Positions 1 to 7,275 are shown, numbered from the stretch's first letter. The stretch: DNA of 10,414 nucleotides from Paracoccaceae bacterium (GCA_025458985.1 JALORM010000034.1:1-10414), one strand, 5' to 3'. Program-made: numbers and translations. The notes: a model not told the origin generated them from the letters alone.

Positions 1-1013
1 GAGGACCTGGGCGAGGTGCCCGGCCCCAGCCTGCCCGGCGCCGCCGGGGCGGACCGGCCGCACCGCCGGGTGCGGATCACCCTCTCCTGGCCGCTGGCCA
101 ATACCGGCCCCAGCCTGCCCAACATCCTCGCCACCGTTGCGGGCAACCTCTTCGAGTTGAACTGCGTCGCGGGGCTGCGGCTCAGTGCGCTGCGCTTCCC
201 GCCCGAGCTGGTCGCCGCCAGCCCCGGCCCCGCCTTCGGGATCGAGGGTACGCGCCAGCTGAGCGGGGTCAGGGGCCGGCCGCTGATCGGCACCATCGTC
301 AAGCCCTCCATCGGGCTTTCGCCGCCGATGGCGCGGTCTGCCCCTTCGACGCCCGGGTGCGCGCGGTGATGGAGGTCGTCAACGCCCACGCCGACCGGAC
401 CGGCCGCAAGGTGATGTACGCGTTCAACCTGACCGGCGAGGTCGACGAGATGCGCCGCCGTCATGACCTTGTGGCCGAGCTTGGCGGCACTTGCGTCATG
501 GCCAGCGCCAATTCCGTCGGGCTGACGGGGCTGCTGGCGCTGCGCCGCCATGCGCGGCTGCCGATCCACCTGCACCGCAATGGGTGGGGCTATCTTTCGC
601 GTCACCCCGCGCTGGGGTTCGACTACGCCGCGTGGTCGGCGCTGTGGCGGCTGGCGGGGGCCGACCACCTGCACGTCAACGGGCTGAGGAACAAGTTCTG
701 CGAGCCCGATGACAGCGTGATCGCCTCGGCCCGTGCGCTGCTGACGCCGCTTTCCCCCGCCGATCCGGCCACTGCCATGCCGGTCTTCTCGTCGGGGCAG
801 TCGGCGCTTCAGGCGCACGGCACCTGGGCGGCGCTGGGCACGCCGGACCTGATCTTCGCGGCCGGCGGCGGGATCATGGGCCACCCGATGGGGCCGGGGG
901 CCGGTGTGCGTTCGTTGCAGGATGCCTGGGCCGCGGCGATGGCGGGCGTGTCGCTGGAGGCCGCGGCGAAGGACAGCCCGGCCCTGGCCGCCGCCGTCGC
1001 GACCTATAGCTAG
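1..1013 (+). pseudogene. RuBisCO-like protein (type IV), internally deleted and frameshifted, 5'-truncated by window edge
   Basis: The reading frame enters from the left edge and runs to about 324 as an RLP middle segment (SLPNILATVAGNLFEL, then GRPLIGTIVKPSIGLSP). The match resumes in another reading frame at about 324 (ADGAVCPFDARVRAVMEVV) and continues to the TAG at 1011-1013. The second part carries RNGWG, HVNGLRNKFCEPDDSV (loop-6-like), SSGQSA and AAGGGIMGHP, all typical of the C-terminal barrel. Family members have about 24 residues between the two parts, including the FIKDDE motif that holds the carbamylated lysine and metal ligands. Those residues are missing here, and the loss is not a multiple of three. 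The first frame stops at TGA 367-369. Even with frame restored, the barrel would lack its metal site, so I call it a pseudogene. RLPs of this kind serve D-apionate catabolism (OiaX/OiaT) or methionine salvage; I cannot tell which the parent was. The start and promoter lie outside the window. Confidence 0.85.
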
Positions 1014-1981
1014 GCGGCAGCAGCGGCCCGCCGGCGCGACGGCCGCCGCGCGGCCAGCGCCAGGACGAGGATCACGGCCACGCCCTGCACCAGGTCCTGC
1101 GTGCCGCGGGGAAGGCTCAGGATCTGCATGATCGTCACCATGAGGATCAGGAGGACTGCCGCGAACCAGGTGCCCAGCGCGGTGCCGTGCCCGCCCGCGA
1201 TCAACGTGCCGCCGAGGACGACGGCCGCGACCGACTGCAACAGGTAGGGCTGGCCGATCTCGAGGAAGGCGCCGCCGACATAGGCGGCAAGGATCAGCCC
1301 GGTCAGTGCCGCCAGCACGCCGCTTGCCACGAACGCGGCCGTCAGCACGGCGTTGACGCGGATGCCCGCCAGCCGCGCCGCAGCCCGGCTTTGCCCGATT
1401 GCCGACAGCTTGCGGCCGTAGACGGTCCGGCTCAGCACCAGCGCCACCGCGATGACCAGAACCAGGGTGACGAAGGCGAAGACCGGCACGCCCCCGATCC
1501 GCCCCGAGGCGAGCCAGCGCAGGGCCGGCGCGACGAGGCGCGGGCCGAAGCTCGCCGCATTGGTCACCAGCGCGGCCGAGGCGAGGATGTAGCCCGTGGC
1601 CAGCGTCGCGATGATCGCCGGGATGCGCAGCCGGATCACCAGCGCGGCGTTGATCAGGCCCACGCCCGCGCCAAGCGCCACCGCCGCCAGCACGCCCAGC
1701 CAGACGCGCCCGTCCTGCCCCTGCACGACGACGAGCGACAGGAAGGCGCTCTGCGTCAGGACGCCCGCCACCGAAAGGTCGATGTTGCCCCGGCCCGTGG
1801 TGACGACCAGCATCTGCCCCAGCGCCACGCAGGTCAGGAACGAGGCCGACAGCACGATGCCCGACAGGCTCGCCACGCTCCACCGCCCCGATACGGCGGA
1901 CAGCAGGACCCACAGGATCGCCACCGCCAGCGCCGCCCAGACCCAGCGGTTCGCCTGCGCGAAGTCCTGAAGCGCCCTCAT
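1010..1981 (-). CDS. Ribose-type (CUT2) sugar ABC transporter, second permease
   Basis: A 323-residue inner-membrane permease of the BPD_transp_2 (RbsC-like) family, with about eight to ten hydrophobic segments between residues 13 and 310. Family landmarks are the GNIDLSVAG segment (residues 65-73), IPAIIATLATG (120-130), the YGRKLSAIGQSRAAARLAGI stretch (188-207) and VLGGTLIAGGHGTALGT (255-271). It should form the translocation channel together with the permease half of the upstream fusion protein. The ATG at 1981-1979 overlaps the TGA of the fusion gene as ATGA, which implies translational coupling and fixes the start. A much longer open frame reaches upstream but lies inside the fusion gene and is not homologous to permeases. 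The tail is a low-complexity Arg/Ala run. The stop TAG (1012-1010) shares a CTAG palindrome with the stop of the convergent RLP pseudogene. Substrate unknown; a sugar or sugar acid is inferred from the family. Confidence 0.93.
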   Translation of the reverse strand: MRALQDFAQANRWVWAALAVAILWVLLSAVSGRWSVASLSGIVLSASFLTCVALGQMLVVTTGRGNIDLSVAGVLTQSAFLSLVVVQGQDGRVWLGVLAAVALGAGVGLINAALVIRLRIPAIIATLATGYILASAALVTNAASFGPRLVAPALRWLASGRIGGVPVFAFVTLVLVIAVALVLSRTVYGRKLSAIGQSRAAARLAGIRVNAVLTAAFVASGVLAALTGLILAAYVGGAFLEIGQPYLLQSVAAVVLGGTLIAGGHGTALGTWFAAVLLILMVTIMQILSLPRGTQDLVQGVAVILVLALAARRPSRRRAAAAA

Positions 1982-4410
1982 CGGTCTTCCTCCGCCGGGG
2001 CCGACGACAGGCTGCGGACGGCCAGGATCGCCAGCAGCAGCAGCCCCTGCGTCGCGGGGTTGAGGTTCGACGGAATGCTCAGCATCCCCAGAAGCGCGCC
2101 GATCAGCGTCAGCGTCACCGCGCCCACGACCGCACCCACGGGCGAGATGCGCCCGCCGATCAGCGCCGCGCCGCCCATCACCACGGCCGCGACCGAGATC
2201 AGCGTGTACGACGTGCCCGAGTTGATGTCGGAGGCCGAATTCATCGCCGTGAGCACCAGGCCCGCCAGCACCAGGAAAATTCCCGAAAGGCCGTAGCGCA
2301 GCACCGCGCAGCGGATCGCCGACCAGCCGCTCTGCATCATCGCCTGCGCGTTGTTGCCGAAGCCGCGCAGCACCACGCCCCAGGGCGTCCGGTTGATCCA
2401 GAAGGCAAGTGCAGCAAAGAGGCAGATCAGAAGGATCGACGTCGGGATTCCGGGGATGCGCCAGCGGACCAGCGCCTGCGTCCAGGCGGCGGCCGTGCCT
2501 CCCGGGGTGGGCTGGATCGACAGCCCGATCCCCAGCCAGATGAACGAGGCGCCCAGCGTCACCACGATGGCCGGGATCTGCCGCCACTGGATCAGAGCGC
2601 CGACGCCCGCATAGGCGGCCAGCGCCAACGCGATGACGCCAAGACCCAGCACCGTGCTGCCCGGCAGCACCGTTGCTGCCAGCACCGAGACCAGCGCCGC
2701 AAAGGCGCCGGCGCCGAGGTCGATCTCCGACCCGCCGATGACGAACATCTGCGCCAGAGCGATCAGGACCAACGCGACCGCGGGCTTGAGCAGAAGCTCC
2801 AGCCCGAAGGCGCTGGCGGTGATCGGGTTGGCGTTGAACATCAGGGCCAGCACGACCGCGAGGCTGGCATAGGGCAAGAGCGCCGCCGCCGCGCCCAGCG
2901 CGCGGCGTCCGGCTCCGCTTGCCTCGTCGGCGGCCTTCGGCGGCGCGCGGAACGAGGCCTCCAGCACCGCCGGCATGGTCAGCGCCCCGCCCGCGAGGTC
3001 GGCGACGACGCGGCCGCCGGCAAAGACCAGCGCCCGGTGTGCGTGGTCAATCTCGGCATCCTCGGTCGTGTACCAGACGATGGCGCGGCCTTCCGCGGCA
3101 AGGTCGTGCAGCAGTCGGTAGAAATCCTGCTTCGTCGCCACGTCCACGCCGCGCGTGGGATCGTCGAGCAGGATCACGGGCGCGTCGCCGACCAGGGCGC
3201 GGGCGACCAGCGCCTTCTGCTGGTTGCCGCCGCTGAGGTCGCCGATGGCCGAGCCGAACCGCCCGGGGTCCAGCCGAAGCCGCTGCGCCGGATCAAGGCA
3301 GGCTTCTGCATCGGCCGCGCGATCGACGCGCGCCAGCGCGGGCCGCGCGGCCCAGCGGCTGACCGCGATGTTCGACACCACGTCCCACAGCGGAAAGATG
3401 CCCTCCTTCTGCCGGTCTCCGGCGACGAAGGCTGCCCCGCCGTCGCGGGCGGTACCGGGCCGGCCGGCATAGACCGCATGCAGGAAAGCCTGCTGGCCGC
3501 TGCCCTCGAGCCCCGCCAGCGCGACGATCTCGCCCGCGTGCAGCTCGGCCGGGACATCGGACCAGGGGGCGCCGAGGCGCACGCGCGCCGCACCCTGCGC
3601 GCGTGCCGCGCGGACGGGCCCGGCGCCGTCGCCCCGGCCGCCCATGAGCTCGATCATGTGCGCCGCCGAGGTCTCCCCCGCCCGGCCGCGCCAGACCAGC
3701 CGCCCGTTGCTGAGGATCGCGACGGATGTCGCGATCTCGGTGATTTCCTTCAGCTTGTGGCTGATGAAGATAAAGGCCATCCCCTGAGCCGCGCGGGAAT
3801 GGACATAGGCGATCAGCTGCCCCGCCCGACGCGCCGAAAGCGACGATGTCGGCTCGTCCAGGATGATGAGTCGCACGCCTGGAGTGGCGGCTGCGCGCGC
3901 GATCTCGACCATCTGGCGTTCGCCAAGCGTCAGGTTGCCCACCTCGGCGTCGGGCGAGATGCCGTGGCCGGGAAACACCGCGTCGAGCGCGGCCTGCGCC
4001 CGCACCCGGTAGGGCCGCCGCCAGCCGGGCAGGGGGCGGGCCGCGTCGGGCGCCTCGACGAAGAAGTTCTCGGCGACCGTCAGGTTGGTGCAGAGCGACA
4101 GCTCCTGGTGCACCATGCGGATCCCGTGGGCCTGCGCCTCCGCCGCGGTATGGCCGGCCGCGGGTTCCGATCCGTCCAGCAGGACGGTCCCCGAGGTCGC
4201 CGCAACGACCCCGCAGAGCACCTTCATCAGGGTGGACTTGCCCGCACCGTTGCCGCCGACAAGGCCGATCACCTCACCCGGCCGGATGTCGAGGTCGATG
4301 CCGTCGTTGGCGCGCGTGGCACCGTAGACCTTGCTGATCGCACGCAGCGAAACGAGCGGCGCCGCGGCGGTCGGGGTCGTGGCTGCGGCGACGTCTTCGG
4401 GCACGGTCAT
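1978..4410 (-). CDS. Ribose-type sugar ABC transporter, ATPase-permease fusion (RbsA + RbsC in one chain)
   Basis: An 810-residue protein joining two ABC domains to a permease. NBD1 (about 18-255) has Walker A GGNGAGKST (52-60), Q-loop HQE (101-103), a degenerate signature LTLGERQ (160-166), Walker B LIILDEP (181-187) and H-loop His218. NBD2 (about 278-480) has no P-loop lysine (GLEGSGQQ, 300-307), but has a good signature LSGGNQQK (392-399) and Walker B VILLDDP (412-418), where Asp replaces the usual Glu. A polar linker (about 485-503) leads into an RbsC-like permease (505-800) with GGSEIDLGAG (559-568) and MGGAALIGGR (745-754). RbsA and RbsC are usually separate chains of about 500 and 320 residues, so the length equals their sum. 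The ATG at 4410 has only weak ribosome-binding sequence: GGAAG touches the ATG and AAGGG lies 13 bases upstream. The gene follows the binding protein by 91 bases and overlaps the next permease by 4. Confidence 0.93.
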   Translation of the reverse strand: MTVPEDVAAATTPTAAAPLVSLRAISKVYGATRANDGIDLDIRPGEVIGLVGGNGAGKSTLMKVLCGVVAATSGTVLLDGSEPAAGHTAAEAQAHGIRMVHQELSLCTNLTVAENFFVEAPDAARPLPGWRRPYRVRAQAALDAVFPGHGISPDAEVGNLTLGERQMVEIARAAATPGVRLIILDEPTSSLSARRAGQLIAYVHSRAAQGMAFIFISHKLKEITEIATSVAILSNGRLVWRGRAGETSAAHMIELMGGRGDGAGPVRAARAQGAARVRLGAPWSDVPAELHAGEIVALAGLEGSGQQAFLHAVYAGRPGTARDGGAAFVAGDRQKEGIFPLWDVVSNIAVSRWAARPALARVDRAADAEACLDPAQRLRLDPGRFGSAIGDLSGGNQQKALVARALVGDAPVILLDDPTRGVDVATKQDFYRLLHDLAAEGRAIVWYTTEDAEIDHAHRALVFAGGRVVADLAGGALTMPAVLEASFRAPPKAADEASGAGRRALGAAAALLPYASLAVVLALMFNANPITASAFGLELLLKPAVALVLIALAQMFVIGGSEIDLGAGAFAALVSVLAATVLPGSTVLGLGVIALALAAYAGVGALIQWRQIPAIVVTLGASFIWLGIGLSIQPTPGGTAAAWTQALVRWRIPGIPTSILLICLFAALAFWINRTPWGVVLRGFGNNAQAMMQSGWSAIRCAVLRYGLSGIFLVLAGLVLTAMNSASDINSGTSYTLISVAAVVMGGAALIGGRISPVGAVVGAVTLTLIGALLGMLSIPSNLNPATQGLLLLAILAVRSLSSAPAEEDR

Positions 4411-4464
4411 CTTCCGGGCGGAACCCTTCGCTGCGAGCGACGCCGACGGCGGGCCGGGCGGAGA

Positions 4465-4491
4465 GGGCGGCCGGGCCAGGCCCGGCTGCCC
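4465..4491 (-). promoter_or_regulatory. Intercistronic stem-loop after the binding-protein gene
   Basis: Arms 4465-4477 (gggcggccgggcc) and 4479-4491 (ggcccggctgccc) form an almost perfect 13-position inverted repeat with one mismatch, around a single central base; in RNA the innermost pair would open into a three-base loop. It lies 10 bases past the stop of the binding-protein gene and 54 bases before the ATPase-permease fusion gene. No T-run follows on the - strand, so it is unlikely to be a classical terminator. Such hairpins after binding-protein genes often protect the upstream mRNA and give more binding protein than membrane components; that role is inferred here. Confidence 0.6.
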
Positions 4492-4501
4492 CGCCGGTTC
4501 C

Positions 4502-5533
4502 TCAGTTCGATAGCAGGTTCTGCTCGACCCAATCCAGCGAATAGGTCGGGCTGATGATCATCCCCGAGGGCAGGTCGGCATACTGCTGAAGGTTCGAGGC
4601 ATCGACGGTGGCGACCGGCATGATCATTTGCTTCGGGGCTTCGGCGCCGTTCAGCATCGCGGCGGCAAGCCAGAGCACCGCGCCTCCGATCCCGGGGGTC
4701 GTGTTCATCGAGACCGTCTGGTAGCCGCTCTTCGCGTTCTCCTCGGCCCACCACTTCACGAAGTCGGTGCCCCCGCCGCCTTCGATCACCGGCATCTTCT
4801 CGGCATAGGGGCCGCCGTACTGCAGGAAGGCCTGGGCGATCCCGATGTCGTCGCTGCCGCCCTGGGCCAGCACCACGTCGACCTGCGGCAGGCTGGGCAG
4901 CACGTTGGCGATGCCGCTCTGGGCAATGGCGGCCGTGGCCTGGCCATAGACCTCGGCGACGACGGTGATGCCGGGATAGTCCTTCAGCACCTCCATCTGC
5001 GCCTCGTACATCGCGGCGTCCGGTGCCGATCCCGCCACGCCGCGCACGACGATGGCGTTGCCCTGGCCGTCCACGAGGTCCAGCGCGGCACGGGCCTGGG
5101 CCTGCTTGTAGCCCTTGAAGTCGAAGTTGAGCTGATAGTTGCAGGGGGCCGAGGCGATGGAATCGAAGCTGATGACCGTGATCCCGGCGGCGCAGGCTTC
5201 CTCGATCACGCCGTTGAGCGCGGTCTCGGAGGCGGCGTTGATCACGATGGCATCCACGCCGCGCAGGATAAGCTCGGCCATGTGCGCCTGCTGCTGCACC
5301 ACGGTGCCGTCGCCGTTCATCACGATGTAGTCGCCGATCAGCCCCTGGTCCTTTGCCTGCCCGGCCGCCTCTTCGAACGAGGTGACCATCTGCTGGCGCC
5401 AGGTGTTGCCGAAGAACGAGTTCGACAGGGCGACGACCGGCGCGTCCTGGGCGGCGGCCGGCCCGGCCGCGGCCATCGCAGTTCCGATCGCTGCGGCCAG
5501 CCCGGCGGCCCGCATGGTTGCAGTCCACGACAT
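4502..5533 (-). CDS. Sugar ABC transporter periplasmic substrate-binding protein (RbsB-like)
   Basis: A 343-residue protein of the Peripla_BP_4 (RbsB-like) family. A Sec signal peptide is visible: a short start with Arg8, a hydrophobic Ala-rich core (9-23), then a likely signal peptidase I cut after Ala28 (PAAA|QDAP). The mature protein begins with the typical first strand VVALSNSFFGNTWRQQM and continues with the two-lobed fold: QQQAHMAELILRGVDAIVINAA, AAGITVISFDS, QGNAIVVRGVAGS and VDVVLAQGGSDDIGIAQAFLQ. It should capture the substrate in the periplasm and deliver it to the two permease domains encoded downstream. The ATG at 5533 follows a strong ribosome-binding site, GGGAGGG (5546-5540), six bases away. 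Met7 is a possible alternative start but is too far from that site. First gene of the operon, divergent from betC. Ligand identity cannot be read from the sequence. Confidence 0.93.
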   Translation of the reverse strand: MSWTATMRAAGLAAAIGTAMAAAGPAAAQDAPVVALSNSFFGNTWRQQMVTSFEEAAGQAKDQGLIGDYIVMNGDGTVVQQQAHMAELILRGVDAIVINAASETALNGVIEEACAAGITVISFDSIASAPCNYQLNFDFKGYKQAQARAALDLVDGQGNAIVVRGVAGSAPDAAMYEAQMEVLKDYPGITVVAEVYGQATAAIAQSGIANVLPSLPQVDVVLAQGGSDDIGIAQAFLQYGGPYAEKMPVIEGGGGTDFVKWWAEENAKSGYQTVSMNTTPGIGGAVLWLAAAMLNGAEAPKQMIMPVATVDASNLQQYADLPSGMIISPTYSLDWVEQNLLSN

Positions 5534-5589
5534 CTCTCACCCTCCCATGATCCGGCCCCTGCCCTTTACGGGCATTCGGTGGCAGGCCG

Positions 5590-5617
5590 AACATAGCATA
5601 CCAGTATATCATGTGAA
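5590..5617 (-). promoter_or_regulatory. Candidate sigma-70 promoter of the sugar-importer operon
   Basis: On the - strand, TTCACA (5617-5612; 5 of 6 to the -35 consensus) is followed after 16 bases by TATGTT (5595-5590; 4 of 6 to the -10 consensus). This is the only clearly AT-rich patch in a very GC-rich gap. Transcription would start near 5583 and give a leader of about 50 bases before the binding-protein ATG at 5533. Based on motif match only. Confidence 0.5.
5591..5614. promoter_or_regulatory. 24-bp dyad over the promoter spacer, candidate operator
   Basis: The half-sites are ACAT (5591-5594) with ATGT (5611-5614), and ATAC (5598-5601) with GTAT (5604-5607), centred on CA at 5602-5603. 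Eight of twelve opposed positions pair. The dyad covers the spacer and the -10 of the candidate promoter, where a repressor would block RNA polymerase. The inner ATAC-CA-GTAT resembles sites of GntR-type regulators, but I cannot name the regulator and no regulator gene is in the window. Confidence 0.45.
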
Positions 5618-5649
5618 GTGTTTTCGTCGCGCTTCTCGCGAGGCACGGT

Positions 5650-5687
5650 CCGTCGGCGCCGGAAAGCGTCGCATCCGGAGCAGACGG
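5650..5687 (+). promoter_or_regulatory. Imperfect hairpin/dyad upstream of betC
   Basis: Left arm 5650-5663 (CCGTCGGCGCCGGA) and right arm 5674-5687 (TCCGGAGCAGACGG) pair at 12 of 14 positions. The two mismatches are G against A, placed symmetrically around a GC step, with a ten-base loop. It ends 32 bases before the betC ribosome-binding site (AGGAAAG, 5720-5726). It could be a leader RNA structure or a protein-binding dyad. No clear + strand promoter is visible, so whether it is transcribed is unknown. Confidence 0.4.
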
Positions 5688-5735
5688 CGCGGGGTGGGGG
5701 GGCACCTTTGGCCATCAACAGGAAAGACACCGCGC

Positions 5736-7250
5736 ATGACGCCCGCCCGTCCGAACATCCTGATCCTGATGGTCGACCAGCTGAACGGGACGCTGTTCCC
5801 GGACGGTCCGGCCGGGTGGCTCCATGCGCCGAACCTGGCGCGCCTGGCCGCACGGTCCGCGCGGTTCGCCAACGCCTACACCGCCTCGCCGCTCTGCGCG
5901 CCGGGCCGCGCGAGCTTCATGTCGGGTCAGTTGCCGCGGCGGACGCGGGTCTATGACAACGCTGCCGAGTTCGCGTCGGACATCCCGACCTTTGCCCATC
6001 ACCTGCGCCGGGCCGGCTATGCCACCTGCCTGTCGGGCAAGATGCACTTCGTCGGTCCGGACCAGATGCACGGGTTCGAGGAGCGGCTGACGACCGACAT
6101 CTATCCCGCCGACTTCGGCTGGACGCCCGATTACCGCAAGCCGGGCACGCGCATCGACTGGTGGTACCACAACCTCGGCAGCGTCACCGGCGCGGGCGTG
6201 GCCGAGATCACGAACCAGCTCGAATACGACGACGAGGTGGCGCACCACGCGGTCCAGAAGCTCTACGACCTGTCGCGGGGGGGCGACGACAGGCCATGGT
6301 GCCTGACCGTCAGCTTCACCCATCCGCATGACCCTTACGTGGCGCGGCGGCGCTACTGGGATCTCTACGAGGGCTGCGATCACCTGATGCCCCCGGGCGA
6401 GCCGATCCCCTACGAAGCGCATGACCCGCATTCCCGGCGCCTGATGGACGCCTGCGACTGGCGCGCCTTCGACATCACGGCCGACCACGTCGCCCGCGCC
6501 CGGCGCGGCTACTTCGCCAACATCAGCTATGTCGATGGGAAGATCGGCGAGATCCTCGCGGTGCTGAACGCGACGCGGCAGGAGGCGTTGGTGGTGTTCC
6601 TGTCGGACCACGGCGACATGCTGGGCGAGCGGGGCCTGTGGTTCAAGATGACCTTCTTCGAAGGCTCGGCGCGGGTGCCGCTCATGATCTCGGCACGGGG
6701 CCTGCCGGCCGGACGGATCGATGCGCCGGTTTCGACCATCGACGTGCTGCCGACCCTGGCCGAGCTGGCGGGCGTCTCGCTCGACGAGGTGATGCCCTGG
6801 ACCGACGGCGAAAGCCTGGTGCCGGTTGCGAACGGCACCCCGCGGCTGGGCCCGGTCGCTATGGAGTACGCCGCCGAGGGCAGCGAGGCGCCTCTGGTCT
6901 GCCTGCGCGACGGGCGCTGGAAGCATGTCCGCTGCGCGCTCGACCCCGATCTTCTCTACGACGTCGAGGCCGACCCGCTGGAAAGGACCAACCTTGCCGC
7001 CGATCCCGCCCATGCCGCCACGCTTGCGCGGTTCCGGGCGGCGTCCGAGGCGCGCTGGGACCTGGCCGCCTATGACGCCGAGGTGCGCCAGAGCCAGGCC
7101 CGCCGCTGGGTGGTCTACGAGGCGCTCAGGAACGGCGCCTACTTTCCATGGGACTACCAGCCGCTGCAGAAAGCGTCGGAGCGGTACATGAGGAACCACA
7201 TGGACCTCAACGTGCTCGAGGATGCCAAGCGCTTTCCCCGCGGCGAGTGA
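5736..7250 (+). CDS. betC: Choline-sulfatase
   Basis: A 504-residue sulfatase that hydrolyses choline-O-sulfate to choline and sulfate in the cytoplasm, feeding glycine-betaine synthesis and supplying sulfur. It matches rhizobial BetC closely as I remember that protein. The sulfatase core has Asp14-Gln15 as metal ligands, the CxPxR motif with Cys54 (CAPGR) for conversion to formylglycine, GKMH (Lys102, His104), FTHPHDP (His196) and SDHGD (Asp291, His292), with Lys304 in WFKMTFFEGSARVP. The C-terminal tail typical of choline-sulfatases is present (QARRWVVYEALRNGAYFPWD, 455-474, then LQKASERYMRNH). The length fits the family. The ATG at 5736 follows AGGAAAG (5720-5726) by nine bases and begins with the conserved sulfatase start (RPNILILMVDQLNGTLFPDGP); the longer open frame upstream runs through the control region and the opposite gene. 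It lacks betI, betB and betA neighbours, with which it often forms an operon. A cytoplasmic location is inferred from the absence of a signal peptide. Confidence 0.96.
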   Translation: MTPARPNILILMVDQLNGTLFPDGPAGWLHAPNLARLAARSARFANAYTASPLCAPGRASFMSGQLPRRTRVYDNAAEFASDIPTFAHHLRRAGYATCLSGKMHFVGPDQMHGFEERLTTDIYPADFGWTPDYRKPGTRIDWWYHNLGSVTGAGVAEITNQLEYDDEVAHHAVQKLYDLSRGGDDRPWCLTVSFTHPHDPYVARRRYWDLYEGCDHLMPPGEPIPYEAHDPHSRRLMDACDWRAFDITADHVARARRGYFANISYVDGKIGEILAVLNATRQEALVVFLSDHGDMLGERGLWFKMTFFEGSARVPLMISARGLPAGRIDAPVSTIDVLPTLAELAGVSLDEVMPWTDGESLVPVANGTPRLGPVAMEYAAEGSEAPLVCLRDGRWKHVRCALDPDLLYDVEADPLERTNLAADPAHAATLARFRAASEARWDLAAYDAEVRQSQARRWVVYEALRNGAYFPWDYQPLQKASERYMRNHMDLNVLEDAKRFPRGE

Positions 7251-7272
7251 CGATCCTTCTGGCGAAGGATCG
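7251..7272 (+). terminator. Hairpin directly after betC, likely terminator
   Basis: Perfect 9-bp stem: CGATCCTTC (7251-7259), loop TGGC, GAAGGATCG (7264-7272). It starts at the first base after the betC stop codon. No T-run follows, so it may be a weak intrinsic terminator or an RNA 3'-end stabiliser. Confidence 0.6.
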
Positions 7273-7275
7273 GGC

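Noticed and set aside
313..369. Programmed ribosomal frameshift in the RLP gene
   Set aside because: No slippery heptamer or pause structure is evident, and a frameshift would not restore the missing catalytic residues.
1187..2296. + strand open frame (369 codons) opposite the permeases
   Set aside because: Low-complexity Arg/Asp/Gln-rich antisense frame without any recognised fold.
1982..2587. Upstream extension of the separate sugar permease
   Set aside because: The extension is out of frame inside the fusion gene and not membrane-like; the ATGA overlap gives a better start.
3037..4554. Long + strand open frame (505 codons) opposite the sugar ATPase
   Set aside because: It mirrors the ATPase-permease gene; composition is Arg/Ala/Gly-rich with no recognisable domain, as expected for the antisense of a GC-rich gene.
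5627..5641. TCGCG/CGCGA inverted repeat in the divergent region
   Set aside because: A five-base GC-rich arm is expected often by chance in this composition.
5691..5702. G-run upstream of betC as a quadruplex or phase-variable tract
   Set aside because: It has only two tracts (four and seven G) with no fourth G-run nearby, and it lies outside the coding region; more likely just a base-composition effect.
5382..5735. Upstream extension of betC
   Set aside because: It would cross the control region and the opposite gene; the ATG at 5736 has a ribosome-binding site and begins at the family N terminus.
5715..7199. Long - strand open frame (494 codons) opposite betC
   Set aside because: betC is unmistakable on the other strand; this frame has no family motif.
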